Shown one piece after another: positions 1 to 7,418 of a stretch of 8,065 bases of DNA. Position 1 is the first letter of the stretch; every line of letters begins with the position of its first letter. Under the pieces are notes generated by a model. It worked only from the letters and a program-made list of their open reading frames with translations, had not been told where the DNA came from and ran no database searches. Both the position numbers and the translations under genes were made by a program. The stretch comes from Spirochaetota bacterium (GTDB lineage: Bacteria; Spirochaetota; Spirochaetia; B11-G9), in NCBI GenBank assembly GCA_003641695.1, contig QNBL01000116.1, forward strand, positions 1 through 8,065, given 5' to 3'.

Positions 1-624
1 AAAATCGCCATTACCTATAGGAGAGATAATACTGTTCCCCTCTAACTGCAGCCCTTCTGCTATTTTCTCTACGACATTACTCAGACCTGACTTATTCTTA
101 TTATAATTATCCACATGAGCCAAAAGGAAGGCAAATCTTCTTCCTTCCGGAAATATCTGCCTGATAGAATCAAGAGTATGGCTGCCTTTCTCCTCAAGAA
201 GAGGCAATAGCATGATGCTGCCATTTACCGTATGCTTAAAGTGATCATAATTCTTTTTAGGTACCGCAGTCTGTAAGGTTGACTCTAGAACTTCAGGAGC
301 AAGGAAATCCTTTATAAGATAATCCTGTACATTCAGCTGGATTGCTTTTTGAGCATAGGAAAAACTTTCATAGCAGCTGAGTATTATTACTGGAATTGCC
401 TGATCAATTTCTCTAACCTTTTTTATAAAATCAAGACCATTCATAACAGGCATCTCTATATCGGTGATGATAATATCAGGTTTTTGTTCCTGAAAAAGGC
501 GTAATCCTTCTTTACCGTTGGCAGCTGAAGCACAGACACGATACTCCCCTTGCTGCCACAAACTCATTGATAACAGCCTTTCCCGTGCAGCTTTTTCATC
601 CTCGACAATCAGGACTCTCATCAT
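1..624 (-). CDS. YesN-type response regulator, receiver part (3' end outside window)
   Basis: This is the output protein of a two-component system, taking phosphate from the neighbouring histidine kinase. The open frame runs from tandem ATG codons at 624-619 to the window edge, giving 208 residues with no stop. The N-terminal receiver is clear: acidic pair E8-D9, phospho-acceptor D55 in TDIEMPVMNG, switch residue S83 in ILSCYE, and K105 in YLIKD. The usual Lys-Pro after the last strand is Lys-Asp here. Residues from about 120 on are the start of the linker region that YesN-like regulators carry before a C-terminal AraC-type helix-turn-helix; that DNA-binding part would lie left of the window and is inferred, not seen. 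An AGAGGA ribosome site (638-633) sits 8 nt before the first ATG. Only 1 nt separates this gene from the kinase stop, so they are cotranscribed. Confidence 0.93.
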   Translation of the reverse strand, partial: MMRVLIVEDEKAARERLLSMSLWQQGEYRVCASAANGKEGLRLFQEQKPDIIITDIEMPVMNGLDFIKKVREIDQAIPVIILSCYESFSYAQKAIQLNVQDYLIKDFLAPEVLESTLQTAVPKKNYDHFKHTVNGSIMLLPLLEEKGSHTLDSIRQIFPEGRRFAFLLAHVDNYNKNKSGLSNVVEKIAEGLQLEGNSIISPIGNGDF

Positions 625-625
625 T

Positions 626-2377
626 TCAGCCGTCCTCTAAAGGAAGTACAATACGAACTGTAGTCCCTTTACCAGGATTACCGTGTATTGATACTCCATA
701 CCTGGATCCGAAAAGTATTTTTATTCGTTCATCAACATTCTGCAAACCTATTTTATTAAATTTGCTTTTGGTGGTTTCCAAAGAATATTCTGTTCCTTCC
801 CCGTTGTCCTTTACCTCCAGAATAAGATCCGGATTTTCATTGTAAACAATTATATCAATTACCCCATTACCTCTCGTAGAAGAAATACCATGAAAAATGG
901 CATTTTCTACCAATGGCTGCAGAATAAGCTTTGGTACTTTTTTATTACCAAGTTCATCGGGAATAGAAATATTTATTTTAAATGTATCCCCGTAACGCAA
1001 CCGCTGAATGGTAATGAAATTTTCAACAAGAGTGCATTCCTGCTTCAAGGGGATATGATCTTCAATACCGGAAATTGCAGCACGCAGAAGTATGTTAAAA
1101 GATCTGAGTGTGTTATATACCACTTTATTGCCGTCTTTCTCTGCCTGATAACCTATGGCATTCAAAGTATTATGAATAAAATGAGGATTTATCTGGGCCT
1201 GAAGAAAATCAAGCTCATACTTAACCGATTGCAATTCCGCAGCATGTTTTTCTTCCTGCTCTTTATAAATGTTTTCAATAAACATGTTTATTTGCGTAAC
1301 CAGCTTGTTATAAACATCTCCAAGGTATTTTAATTCTCCTGATGCTTTCAAACTCAAAGGTTCAAGGCTCCCTGTATTTTCATAGGAATGCATGGCAGAT
1401 ACTATCGTAACAATAGGTTTTGTTATGGTTCTTGCAATTATAAAACTTATCACACCGGTAACAAGAGTAAACAGCAGCCCAATTAAAAAGATCAGTCTTA
1501 ATGCAATGTTTAGATCTTTAAGTATTAAAGAATAGGGAATAATACCTGTTACGAACCAATTCACCGAAGGTATAAGTTTAATGAGGATAAGACACTTCTC
1601 TGAGTTTACCATGGCATCCATTGTAATACTTCCGGTTAGTTTACTATAATCGATATCGTTATTGATGGATTCAGGAGAAAAAGTCAGCCCGTTTCTAAAC
1701 AGGAGTTCATTCCTTTCATTAAAGATGTTTATTCCTGAGAATACCTGTTTTTGACTGCTGTCCCATACACTGTTGAACAGCATTCTTTGATTGAGAACGG
1801 CTATGAGATATCCCATAAGCCAATAGTTTTCATCCAGTAAACGCTGATACATAGCCATGGTAAAACTTTGCAAAGTCCCCTCCCTCGAGACATTGTCTAT
1901 GGGGAAAGCTCCGGGTTTAGCAAAATAATAAAAATTCCGGTTCTTTAGAAACTCGGTAAAATCGTCATCCTTGAGTATGGAGGAACTGTAAACAGGTCTT
2001 GCATAAACAGGATCAAGAATTTCAAGATTGTGATTTAAAACAATTATCCGCTCTATAAGCGGAGACTGGTGTTCTATTTTCCCTATACTGCTGCGGAGTT
2101 TCTGCATATAATCAGGCTCATGTATTGCTGAAGTATTCATACTATGAAGAATAGTATCATTGCTGGAAACCCTTTCTGCTGTTTTCATTACATACAAAAG
2201 CTGATCTTCTATTTCTTTCGATATCTTTTCTATTCTAAGGTTTAACTGTTTTTTACTGATACCCGTAAGCTGTGCAGAAAATATTACAGAGATTATAATT
2301 CCTATAGTCAAAACAGTACTGATAATTATAACAATAAAACTGAAGGTTAATTTCTGTCTGATATTACTAAATTTCAT
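626..2377 (-). CDS. YesM/LytS-type membrane sensor histidine kinase
   Basis: A 583-residue sensor kinase that should autophosphorylate on histidine and pass phosphate to the regulator encoded next. Order of parts: transmembrane helix about 11-35; extracytoplasmic sensor region about 36-285 (no domain recognised with certainty, perhaps Cache-like); second helix about 289-315; HAMP linker about 316-368 with the usual TITKPI entry; short coiled coil about 370-393; His_kinase box QINPHFIHNTLNA with H399; HATPase domain with N box LVENAIFHG (489-497), G1 box DNGEG (524-528), GLQNVDERI (544-552) and G2 box GKGTT (569-573). This is the YesM architecture, in which phospho-acceptor and ATPase regions follow directly. 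Length is typical. Its ATG lies inside the upstream gene's stop (ATGA overlap, 2377-2374) with only a weak ribosome site, suggesting translational coupling to the binding protein. The pairing suggests its sensor region reads the loaded binding protein. Confidence 0.96.
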   Translation of the reverse strand: MKFSNIRQKLTFSFIVIIISTVLTIGIIISVIFSAQLTGISKKQLNLRIEKISKEIEDQLLYVMKTAERVSSNDTILHSMNTSAIHEPDYMQKLRSSIGKIEHQSPLIERIIVLNHNLEILDPVYARPVYSSSILKDDDFTEFLKNRNFYYFAKPGAFPIDNVSREGTLQSFTMAMYQRLLDENYWLMGYLIAVLNQRMLFNSVWDSSQKQVFSGINIFNERNELLFRNGLTFSPESINNDIDYSKLTGSITMDAMVNSEKCLILIKLIPSVNWFVTGIIPYSLILKDLNIALRLIFLIGLLFTLVTGVISFIIARTITKPIVTIVSAMHSYENTGSLEPLSLKASGELKYLGDVYNKLVTQINMFIENIYKEQEEKHAAELQSVKYELDFLQAQINPHFIHNTLNAIGYQAEKDGNKVVYNTLRSFNILLRAAISGIEDHIPLKQECTLVENFITIQRLRYGDTFKINISIPDELGNKKVPKLILQPLVENAIFHGISSTRGNGVIDIIVYNENPDLILEVKDNGEGTEYSLETTKSKFNKIGLQNVDERIKILFGSRYGVSIHGNPGKGTTVRIVLPLEDG

Positions 2378-3339
2378 TCTACCAGCCTGAAAGGAGAAAT
2401 GGTTATCGAAGAAACCGGTATTCCATACTTATTGTAATTGTAAAGAAGCTCCGCTGCTTTTTCTCCCTGTTTATAGGTATCGACAAGAATAGCTGCATTG
2501 CGCTGTGTTCCACCTGCAGCTTTTTCTCCGACAGAAATATCACATTCAATGCTCATGGTATATGAGTAATCAGTCATTCCCACCTGATCCAGCGCACGCA
2601 GGGCTCCTGCCATTTGATCACTGCTTCCTGCATCAATCACCCAGGTTGTTACTTCGGGATAGGTAGAGAGAAGTTCCTGCATCGCAATCATTGCACCGGC
2701 AGCATCATTAACCGGAGCAACTGCCGAATAGAAGATAGACGGAGATAAATCATCCATTGAAGAGAGAAGCTGCTTTTTTATTGTATGGGTCCATATCCCG
2801 ATTTCTTCAACCGATGGGGAGGTAAGCTCTGCTATTCCCGGTGTTATCCCGGGATTTGAAAGGACCAAATTACTTTCCAGCCTTTCTCTCAGCCACTGGG
2901 CAGCTGCCTCCCCTGCTGCTGAATAATCTATTCCAATATGCGGAGCAAGCTGCCTTCCCCGGTCATCAACAAGCTTGTAATTGAGTGAAACAAGAGGTAT
3001 TCCAGCTTCAAACACCCGTTTAACAAGTAGCCGGCTCATCTTCTGATCTGCAACTGCTACTGCAATTCCGTCAACTTTCCTGCTGATAAGAGTATCTATA
3101 TTGGATAAATTCAGATTTGAATCCATCCTTGTATCAATAACGAGATACTGAGCCCTATGTTTTTCGCAATAAGCCTTAAATCCGTTTATCTGCGCCCGGG
3201 ACCAGCTAATATCAGCTCTTTTTACCATAAGAGCAAGCGTTATGCCGGCAGAAAAACTCTTGTCAGTGTTGCTCCCCCTGCTGCAGGATACAACAAAGAA
3301 CAGTGGAAGCAATAGAAGTAACAACGGTTTTATTTTCAC
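2374..3339 (-). CDS. AraF-like periplasmic sugar-binding lipoprotein (sensor partner)
   Basis: A 321-residue type I periplasmic binding protein (Peripla_BP_4 class), probably anchored to the outer face of the cytoplasmic membrane. The start is GTG at 3339-3337: the nearest upstream ATG (3350) meets a stop within five codons, and the GTG gives a proper lipoprotein signal, with hydrophobic residues 5-17 and lipobox VVSC placing the lipid cysteine at C19. By eye it resembles E. coli L-arabinose-binding protein AraF along its length: the MVK..D..W segment near K40 and W46, and the VNDAAGA...TYPEV..WVI block at 210-235, which matches the AraF region before its hinge. Several AraF pocket residues appear changed, so the ligand may not be arabinose. 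No permease or ATPase of the ribose/arabinose type is beside it; it heads an operon with a kinase and regulator. I therefore infer a sensory rather than transport role. Sugar binding is likely; the ligand is unknown. Confidence 0.88.
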   Translation of the reverse strand: MKIKPLLLLLLPLFFVVSCSRGSNTDKSFSAGITLALMVKRADISWSRAQINGFKAYCEKHRAQYLVIDTRMDSNLNLSNIDTLISRKVDGIAVAVADQKMSRLLVKRVFEAGIPLVSLNYKLVDDRGRQLAPHIGIDYSAAGEAAAQWLRERLESNLVLSNPGITPGIAELTSPSVEEIGIWTHTIKKQLLSSMDDLSPSIFYSAVAPVNDAAGAMIAMQELLSTYPEVTTWVIDAGSSDQMAGALRALDQVGMTDYSYTMSIECDISVGEKAAGGTQRNAAILVDTYKQGEKAAELLYNYNKYGIPVSSITISPFRLVE

Positions 3340-3348
3340 GATACTCTC

Positions 3349-3377
3349 ATAATATCAACCCAAAAGAGGCCTTGCAA
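3349..3377 (-). promoter_or_regulatory. Candidate sigma-70 promoter for the sensory operon
   Basis: On the minus strand TTGCAA (3377-3372, 4 of 6 to consensus) is followed after exactly 17 nt by TATTAT (3354-3349, 5 of 6). The expected transcription start lies about 7 nt further, at or within a few bases of the GTG start codon at 3339, so the message could be almost leaderless. The -35 box lies inside a perfect 10-bp palindrome, CCTTGCAAGG (3370-3379), which could be an operator. This is sequence match only; a promoter further upstream is not excluded. Confidence 0.35.
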
Positions 3378-3473
3378 GGGATACAACCCCAGACGAGGTG
3401 TGCAAGCACTTTCTCTATACTGGAAAGATAGCAGACCGCCCCCGTAAGGGCTTTCCCTTTCTCCTTCCTACTC
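3378..3473. other. Spacer between sensory operon promoter and transposase remnant
   Basis: No gene is seen here on either strand. The stretch contains a short weak hairpin (AAGGG/CCCTT, 3446-3459) and a second TGCAA motif at 3401-3405 that echoes the palindrome at the promoter. It may be the outer end of the decayed insertion sequence, but no matching inverted repeat was found at the other side, so the IS boundary cannot be set. Confidence 0.4.
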
Positions 3474-4257
3474 CTAACTGAGTGCACATCCATCCGGAAC
3501 CAGTTTTGACCCATCTTGAGGAAATAGGTATCCCGTAATTCTTCTAATGTTCACCAGCATTGCACTCAAGACCATCATGGTTGTAATACGAAACGTACCT
3601 CTTACCGGTAATTTGCAGAGGTGGCCGCCAAAAGAGTGGACGACAATTCGAACAGTACTTTCAATCGATGCACGTTTATTGGAAATCTCTTTTCCTGTTT
3701 GGGCTACCTGCTTCCTGGTGGCGGTGACCCGTAAATCGTTTGTAGTAAAACGCAGTACAAAACTCGGTTGCTTTTTTTAAGCTGCTTTGCCGGGCGCTGG
3801 TTAATAAAGGGGAAAGTATGACAGGCAGCAGTGGGAAAACCGGCACTGTAGTGGTTGCTCTTGCTACTCTCCCATAGTTCTCCATTCTGCCCACGGAGAC
3901 ACAGGTTATAGCAGTAGCCTGGAATGCAGCTCACCAGTATACCCGGCGTCGGTATAAAGTTCATCGATGGAAAATACCGCCACCAGGCTCTTTGTTTTCT
4001 CTCGCAACGATGGTCTCCTGTTCGAAACGAAAATGTTCATGAAAGCCCCTGAAAGCTTACTGATCCGCTTTTTCATCTCCATGTACCTTCTCTAACCGTT
4101 CCAGCATAGGCGACAGGCCTTTCCCCACCTGTGCCAACCGTTCATCAATCTTATTACGATCCACCCGATAGCTACAGTGCTCTCACCTCATGTCATCAAG
4201 GTTCTGGTTGAAAACTTTGATATCAAACCAATTGGTACCGTCAAGGATGATATAGAA
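3474..4257 (-). pseudogene. Decayed DDE transposase, IS1182-like remnant
   Basis: Broken pieces of a transposase read in order on the minus strand. Piece 1 (about 4257-3980) gives LDGTNWFDIK, then KIDERLAQVG and FRGFHEHFRFEQE in one frame, interrupted by TGA and TAA stops. Piece 2 (about 3968-3905) gives IDELYTDAGYTGELHSRL. Piece 3 gives CHTFPFINQRPAKQLKK, a damaged form of the C-x2-C-P-F-x3-C-P-A-K motif in which two cysteines look replaced by Phe and Arg. Piece 4 (to the stop at 3474) gives LRFTTNDLRV, NKRASIESTVR with the catalytic-type Glu, then KLPVRG and NIRRITGYLF. Pieces 3 and 4 would join in one frame if the seven-A run near 3774-3780 had one more A. The N-terminus is missing, and the segment expected between pieces 1 and 2 seems deleted. 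It cannot make a working enzyme. The IS1182-type (DDE_Tnp_1_6) assignment is from remembered family motifs. Confidence 0.8.
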
Positions 4258-4286
4258 TCAATATTCAGCGAGTGTTAACAGTGCAC

Positions 4287-4314
4287 ATAAACGGGGAGAT
4301 TCCTCCCCGTTTAT
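4287..4314 (-). terminator. Perfect 12-bp stem closing the transporter operon
   Basis: ATAAACGGGGAG (4287-4298) pairs perfectly with CTCCCCGTTTAT (4303-4314) around a 4-nt loop. It begins 9 nt after the stop of the last permease gene. On the minus strand the T-rich stretch is within the 3' arm (GTTTAT) and short; on the plus strand the stem is followed by TTTTTAT, so it would work better against transcripts entering from the transposase remnant. It probably acts in both directions. Confidence 0.75.
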
Positions 4315-4323
4315 TTTTTATCA

Positions 4324-5145
4324 TTACCCCTTGACTCCAGTGGAGGTTATTCCTTCAATAAACTGCCTCTGCATTAAAAGATACACAGTAAAAATGGGGA
4401 CAACCGATACTACAGCACCGGCCAGGAGAAAATTCCAAAGTGCGGAAAACTCTCCGACAAAACTTATCAACCCCAGGGTCAGGGTGTACAATTTTTTTGA
4501 GTTCAGGTAAATCAACGGCCGGAGAAAAGCGTTCCAGTTTATTAAAAAGGAAATGATAAACAAGGCGGACAACGAAGCCCTGGATACGGGAATAAATATC
4601 CTCCAATAGATCATAAAGGGAGATGCTCCGTCTACAACAGCTGCCTCTTCCAATTCCTTTGGAACATTTTCATAAAAACTCCGCATTAGAAAGACACCGG
4701 TAGTTCCGATAAGAAACGAAGGGACAATCATTGGAAGATAGGTATTTATCCACCCCAGCTTCCCCATCAAAAGGAATTCCGGGATAATGACAACCTCCAA
4801 AGGAACCATTATTGTTGCCAGAATAAGGCCAAAAAGCAGTTCTTTCCCTCTGAACTTCATCCGTGCGAAAGCAAATCCTGCTATGGAACATGTAAAAAGC
4901 TGTCCTAAAGCTGCTATTGTAGCAATAAAAAGGCTGTTTATGGTAAACCGGAAAAAGTTGTACTTTACAAATATCTGCCGGTAGTTATCCAGGGTTGGAT
5001 GTTTCGGATAAAACTGCGGAGGATATGCATAGACCGCTTTCAGAGGCTGAAGGGATATACTCAGCATCCAGTAAAACGGGAACACGTTTACAATTGCAAT
5101 CAGAACAAGCAGCGTATAGAGAATTATTTTCTTGCTTTTACTCAT
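4324..5145 (-). CDS. CUT1 ABC transporter permease, MalG/UgpE-like
   Basis: Inner-membrane subunit of a carbohydrate ABC importer (binding-protein-dependent transport system inner membrane component), forming the channel with the permease encoded just before it. It has 273 residues, usual for the MalG/UgpE class. Six membrane helices are visible at about 8-30, 70-92, 103-121, 135-156, 189-211 and 240-258. The EAA loop that docks on the ATPase starts at E167 (EEAAVVDGAS, followed by IFIP), and the C-terminus QRQFIEGITSTGVKG is the classic MalG-type tail. The ATG at 5145 follows a GGGGGG ribosome site and lies 8 nt after the previous stop. The gene ends in tandem stops (TAA TGA). The partner ATPase is not in the window. 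Substrate cannot be read from the permease itself. Confidence 0.96.
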   Translation of the reverse strand: MSKSKKIILYTLLVLIAIVNVFPFYWMLSISLQPLKAVYAYPPQFYPKHPTLDNYRQIFVKYNFFRFTINSLFIATIAALGQLFTCSIAGFAFARMKFRGKELLFGLILATIMVPLEVVIIPEFLLMGKLGWINTYLPMIVPSFLIGTTGVFLMRSFYENVPKELEEAAVVDGASPFMIYWRIFIPVSRASLSALFIISFLINWNAFLRPLIYLNSKKLYTLTLGLISFVGEFSALWNFLLAGAVVSVVPIFTVYLLMQRQFIEGITSTGVKG

Positions 5146-5153
5146 ATATCCCC

Positions 5154-6026
5154 CTATCCCTGTGTATTGACCCAGCGGGATTTATATACGAAATTCAGGA
5201 CTGAAATACCGCCCACAATAACAAGAAGGAACATCGAAAGGCTGGCAGCCTGTCCCATCTGGAACAACTCAAAGGCGTGCTGATAAATATAATACGCCAA
5301 GGTTGTGGAAGCAGTTCCCGGACCTCCTCTGGTCATGGTATAAACGATGTCAAAGTTTTTGAAAGAATCAACCAATGCCATAATCATTACAAAGAACATA
5401 GTCGGCGTAATTAACGGCAGGGTAATTTTTCTAAATATTGCCAGAGCCCCTGCACCGTCAATCCGTGCAGCTTCGTACATTGTCCGGGGAATATCCTGTA
5501 AACCCGCCAGATATATAATCATGTAATAGCCAAGACGTTTCCAGGCAAATACAAGTGCCACCACAACAAGGGAGAACTGCCGGTCTGAAAGCCAGGAGGG
5601 TGGAGATTCTATCCCCAAAGTCCGCAGCAGGAAATTCAGCATACCTACATCAGCTCCAAAAATCCACCTCCATACTATACCTACTGCAACTGTTGAGGTT
5701 ACAACGGGCGCAAAATACATGGCCCTGAAGGTTGTTGTGCCCGGAATTCCCTGATTCAGAAGTACTGCTAAAATCAGGGATCCGAAGAGGATTATCGGAA
5801 CAAAAATCAGACTAAAAGAAATTGTATGCCAGACTATTTTCCAGAAGGTGGGATCCTTGACAAACTCAATATAATTCTCAAGACCGACCCATCCGGGAGA
5901 TCCGAACATACTCCAGTCAGTAAAGGACATTCCGCCGGCAAAAAACAGCGGACCCAGTCTGAATACGAAAAGACCGACCATGGCTAAAAGGATAAACAGA
6001 TACGGTAAATACCATTTATAACGCAT
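5154..6026 (-). CDS. CUT1 ABC transporter permease, MalF/UgpA-like
   Basis: First of the two channel-forming permeases of a sugar-type ABC importer. It has 290 residues with six predicted helices at about 8-30, 69-91, 104-122, 152-174, 203-221 and 262-280. The short length and lack of the large periplasmic loop of E. coli MalF place it with UgpA/LacF-type permeases. The EAA loop begins at E185 (YEAARIDGAGA, then ITLP), and the MTRGGPGTAST segment (231-241) before the last helix is a family hallmark. ATG at 6026 is preceded by AGGAA about 7 nt upstream. The gene follows the binding-protein gene after a 60-nt gap holding a terminator-like hairpin, and is followed 8 nt later by the second permease, with which it must be cotranslated. 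Confidence 0.96.
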   Translation of the reverse strand: MRYKWYLPYLFILLAMVGLFVFRLGPLFFAGGMSFTDWSMFGSPGWVGLENYIEFVKDPTFWKIVWHTISFSLIFVPIILFGSLILAVLLNQGIPGTTTFRAMYFAPVVTSTVAVGIVWRWIFGADVGMLNFLLRTLGIESPPSWLSDRQFSLVVVALVFAWKRLGYYMIIYLAGLQDIPRTMYEAARIDGAGALAIFRKITLPLITPTMFFVMIMALVDSFKNFDIVYTMTRGGPGTASTTLAYYIYQHAFELFQMGQAASLSMFLLVIVGGISVLNFVYKSRWVNTQG

Positions 6027-6043
6027 AATTTTTTCCTGATGAC

Positions 6044-6077
6044 AAAAAGGGGGAGAAGGGACACAGCCCTTCTCCCC
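6044..6077 (-). terminator. Intra-operon hairpin with T tail (attenuator or mRNA stabiliser)
   Basis: On the minus strand GGGGAGAAGGG (6077-6067), a 6-nt loop, CCCTTCTCCCC (6060-6050) and then C plus TTTTT (6048-6044) form an 11-bp G+C-rich stem with a T tail, the form of an intrinsic terminator. It starts 9 nt after the solute-binding-protein stop and ends before the permease ribosome site. Partial termination or 3' protection here would give more binding protein than permease, as is known for malE-malF type operons. Confidence 0.8.
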
Positions 6078-6086
6078 GGTTAGTTT

Positions 6087-7418
6087 CTAGCGATATGCTT
6101 TGTTAAGCATCTTGTTAGCTTCCCTGTCTGCATTCTTGTAGAACTCATCCAGAGTTATCTCACCATTCAACGATGCATCAATAAATTCACTTAAACCTGA
6201 TCCCTCAGCACTCGCATAGCCTCTCCAGAATTTCCAGTATTTAGTGTAGAAATGTTTAGCGTTTTCTCCGTATTTAAGAATAATTGTTTTATGCTCCGGA
6301 GGTACTCCCTTTGATTTAAAATCATCCCATGCATCGGAAAGTGCTTCTTTTTTGTAAAAAGGAACTTTTCCGGGATAATAGTCATCTGCAGGACGCTGCA
6401 GTACAAATTTAATAAAATCCCAGGCTGCTTCCGGGTGTTTTGAGCTGGCTGGAATGGAAATTCCGTCTGCCCAGGCATGCATGGTATCAGCTTTCCAGTG
6501 GGGTCCACGGGGGAAATATGCTATATCCCAGTCAAAATCAGCCGGCATGTCCTGGCGCATATATTTTATATTCCAGCTGCCTTCGGATATCATGGCAGCC
6601 TTTTCCTGCTGAAAAATCAGTTTTATTTTTTTCTTGTCCAGGTCATAATCCTTGGGATGCGGACTTACTTTATACGTATTGGCCAAATCGTACAGAAATT
6701 TGATAGCTTCCTTGGCGTTATTATTGGGTTCAAAAGTAAGCTTTTCTCTGTTCAGATAATCACCGTCATTCTGCAAAATCCATCCGTCATAAACTGCATA
6801 TCTTGAGAAAACACCGTATCCCCATAAATCTGTTTTACCGTCACCATCCAGATCCTTGGTAAGAGCCTTGGCTTTTGCAAGAAAATCATCCCACGTCCAG
6901 CCTGCTTTAGGGTATTCAACACCATATTTGTCAAACAGGTCCTTGTTGTAATACATAACTGATCCAACCCATGCAAAAGGAACTCCATAATACCGCCCTT
7001 TTACACCAAAACTGGAATCCATGACACTCCAGAAATAGTCTTCTTTGTTAAAGTCCTTCTTGATCATATCAGTCAAATCAAGCAGTGCCCCCTGATCAAC
7101 AAAGTCTTCCACAGAATTGGGATGCATATTAAATACATCAGGCATCTGTTTTGTTGCAGCCATTGCAGCAAGCTTTGTCCAATAGCTCTTAGGATCCAGG
7201 GCTGTAAGATTGATGGTAACGTTCGGGTGCATAGCCTCATACCTATCGCTCATTGCCTGTTGCTGTTCAGCAAAGTTCGGGTCCCACATCCAGTATTCCA
7301 GAGTTATAGGCTCATCTGCTTTTACTGTCGGAGCTGCATTTGATGCATCATTTGAGCCGTTGGCAAACAGTAAGCCTGCTGTCAGGATCAAAATACTCAC
7401 CATAAAAATTTTCTTCAT
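6087..7418 (-). CDS. Family 1 extracellular solute-binding protein of CUT1 ABC importer
   Basis: Periplasmic receptor that captures the substrate and delivers it to the two permeases. From the chosen ATG at 7418 it has 443 residues: signal peptide 1-19 with a likely cleavage after LLFA and before NGS, then a MalE/UgpB-type fold. Family signs are ITLEYWMWD near the mature N-terminus, VPFAWVGSVMYYNKDLF (146-162), WTWDDF (174-179) and AAMISEGSW (274-282). Residues 189-197 read DLDGDGKTD, an EF-hand-like calcium-type loop seen in many members of this family. An upstream in-frame ATG (7430) is possible, but GGAGGA (7428-7423) overlaps it and lies 4 nt before the second ATG, which also gives the better signal peptide. 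There is no lipobox cysteine. It begins 13 nt after the phosphodiesterase stop. Substrate unproven: sugar by family, glycerol phosphate or glycerophosphodiester by neighbour. Confidence 0.95.
   Translation of the reverse strand: MKKIFMVSILILTAGLLFANGSNDASNAAPTVKADEPITLEYWMWDPNFAEQQQAMSDRYEAMHPNVTINLTALDPKSYWTKLAAMAATKQMPDVFNMHPNSVEDFVDQGALLDLTDMIKKDFNKEDYFWSVMDSSFGVKGRYYGVPFAWVGSVMYYNKDLFDKYGVEYPKAGWTWDDFLAKAKALTKDLDGDGKTDLWGYGVFSRYAVYDGWILQNDGDYLNREKLTFEPNNNAKEAIKFLYDLANTYKVSPHPKDYDLDKKKIKLIFQQEKAAMISEGSWNIKYMRQDMPADFDWDIAYFPRGPHWKADTMHAWADGISIPASSKHPEAAWDFIKFVLQRPADDYYPGKVPFYKKEALSDAWDDFKSKGVPPEHKTIILKYGENAKHFYTKYWKFWRGYASAEGSGLSEFIDASLNGEITLDEFYKNADREANKMLNKAYR

Noticed and set aside
890..1333. 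Plus-strand open frame of 147 codons
   Set aside because: It lies wholly antisense to the well-conserved kinase domain and shows no recognisable motif or ribosome site; it is a frame shadow.
3547..3780. Plus-strand open frame of 77 codons in the IS region
   Set aside because: It is antisense to transposase remnants that show clear family motifs on the minus strand.
3481..4288. AGTGCACAT present at both 3481-3489 and 4280-4288, possible target-site duplication
   Set aside because: A 9-bp match within about 1 kb is expected by chance, and one copy lies inside the transposase C-terminal coding sequence.
6191..6988. Several 78-109 codon frames on both strands within the solute-binding-protein gene
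   Set aside because: They overlap a full-length, family-matching gene and have no independent support.
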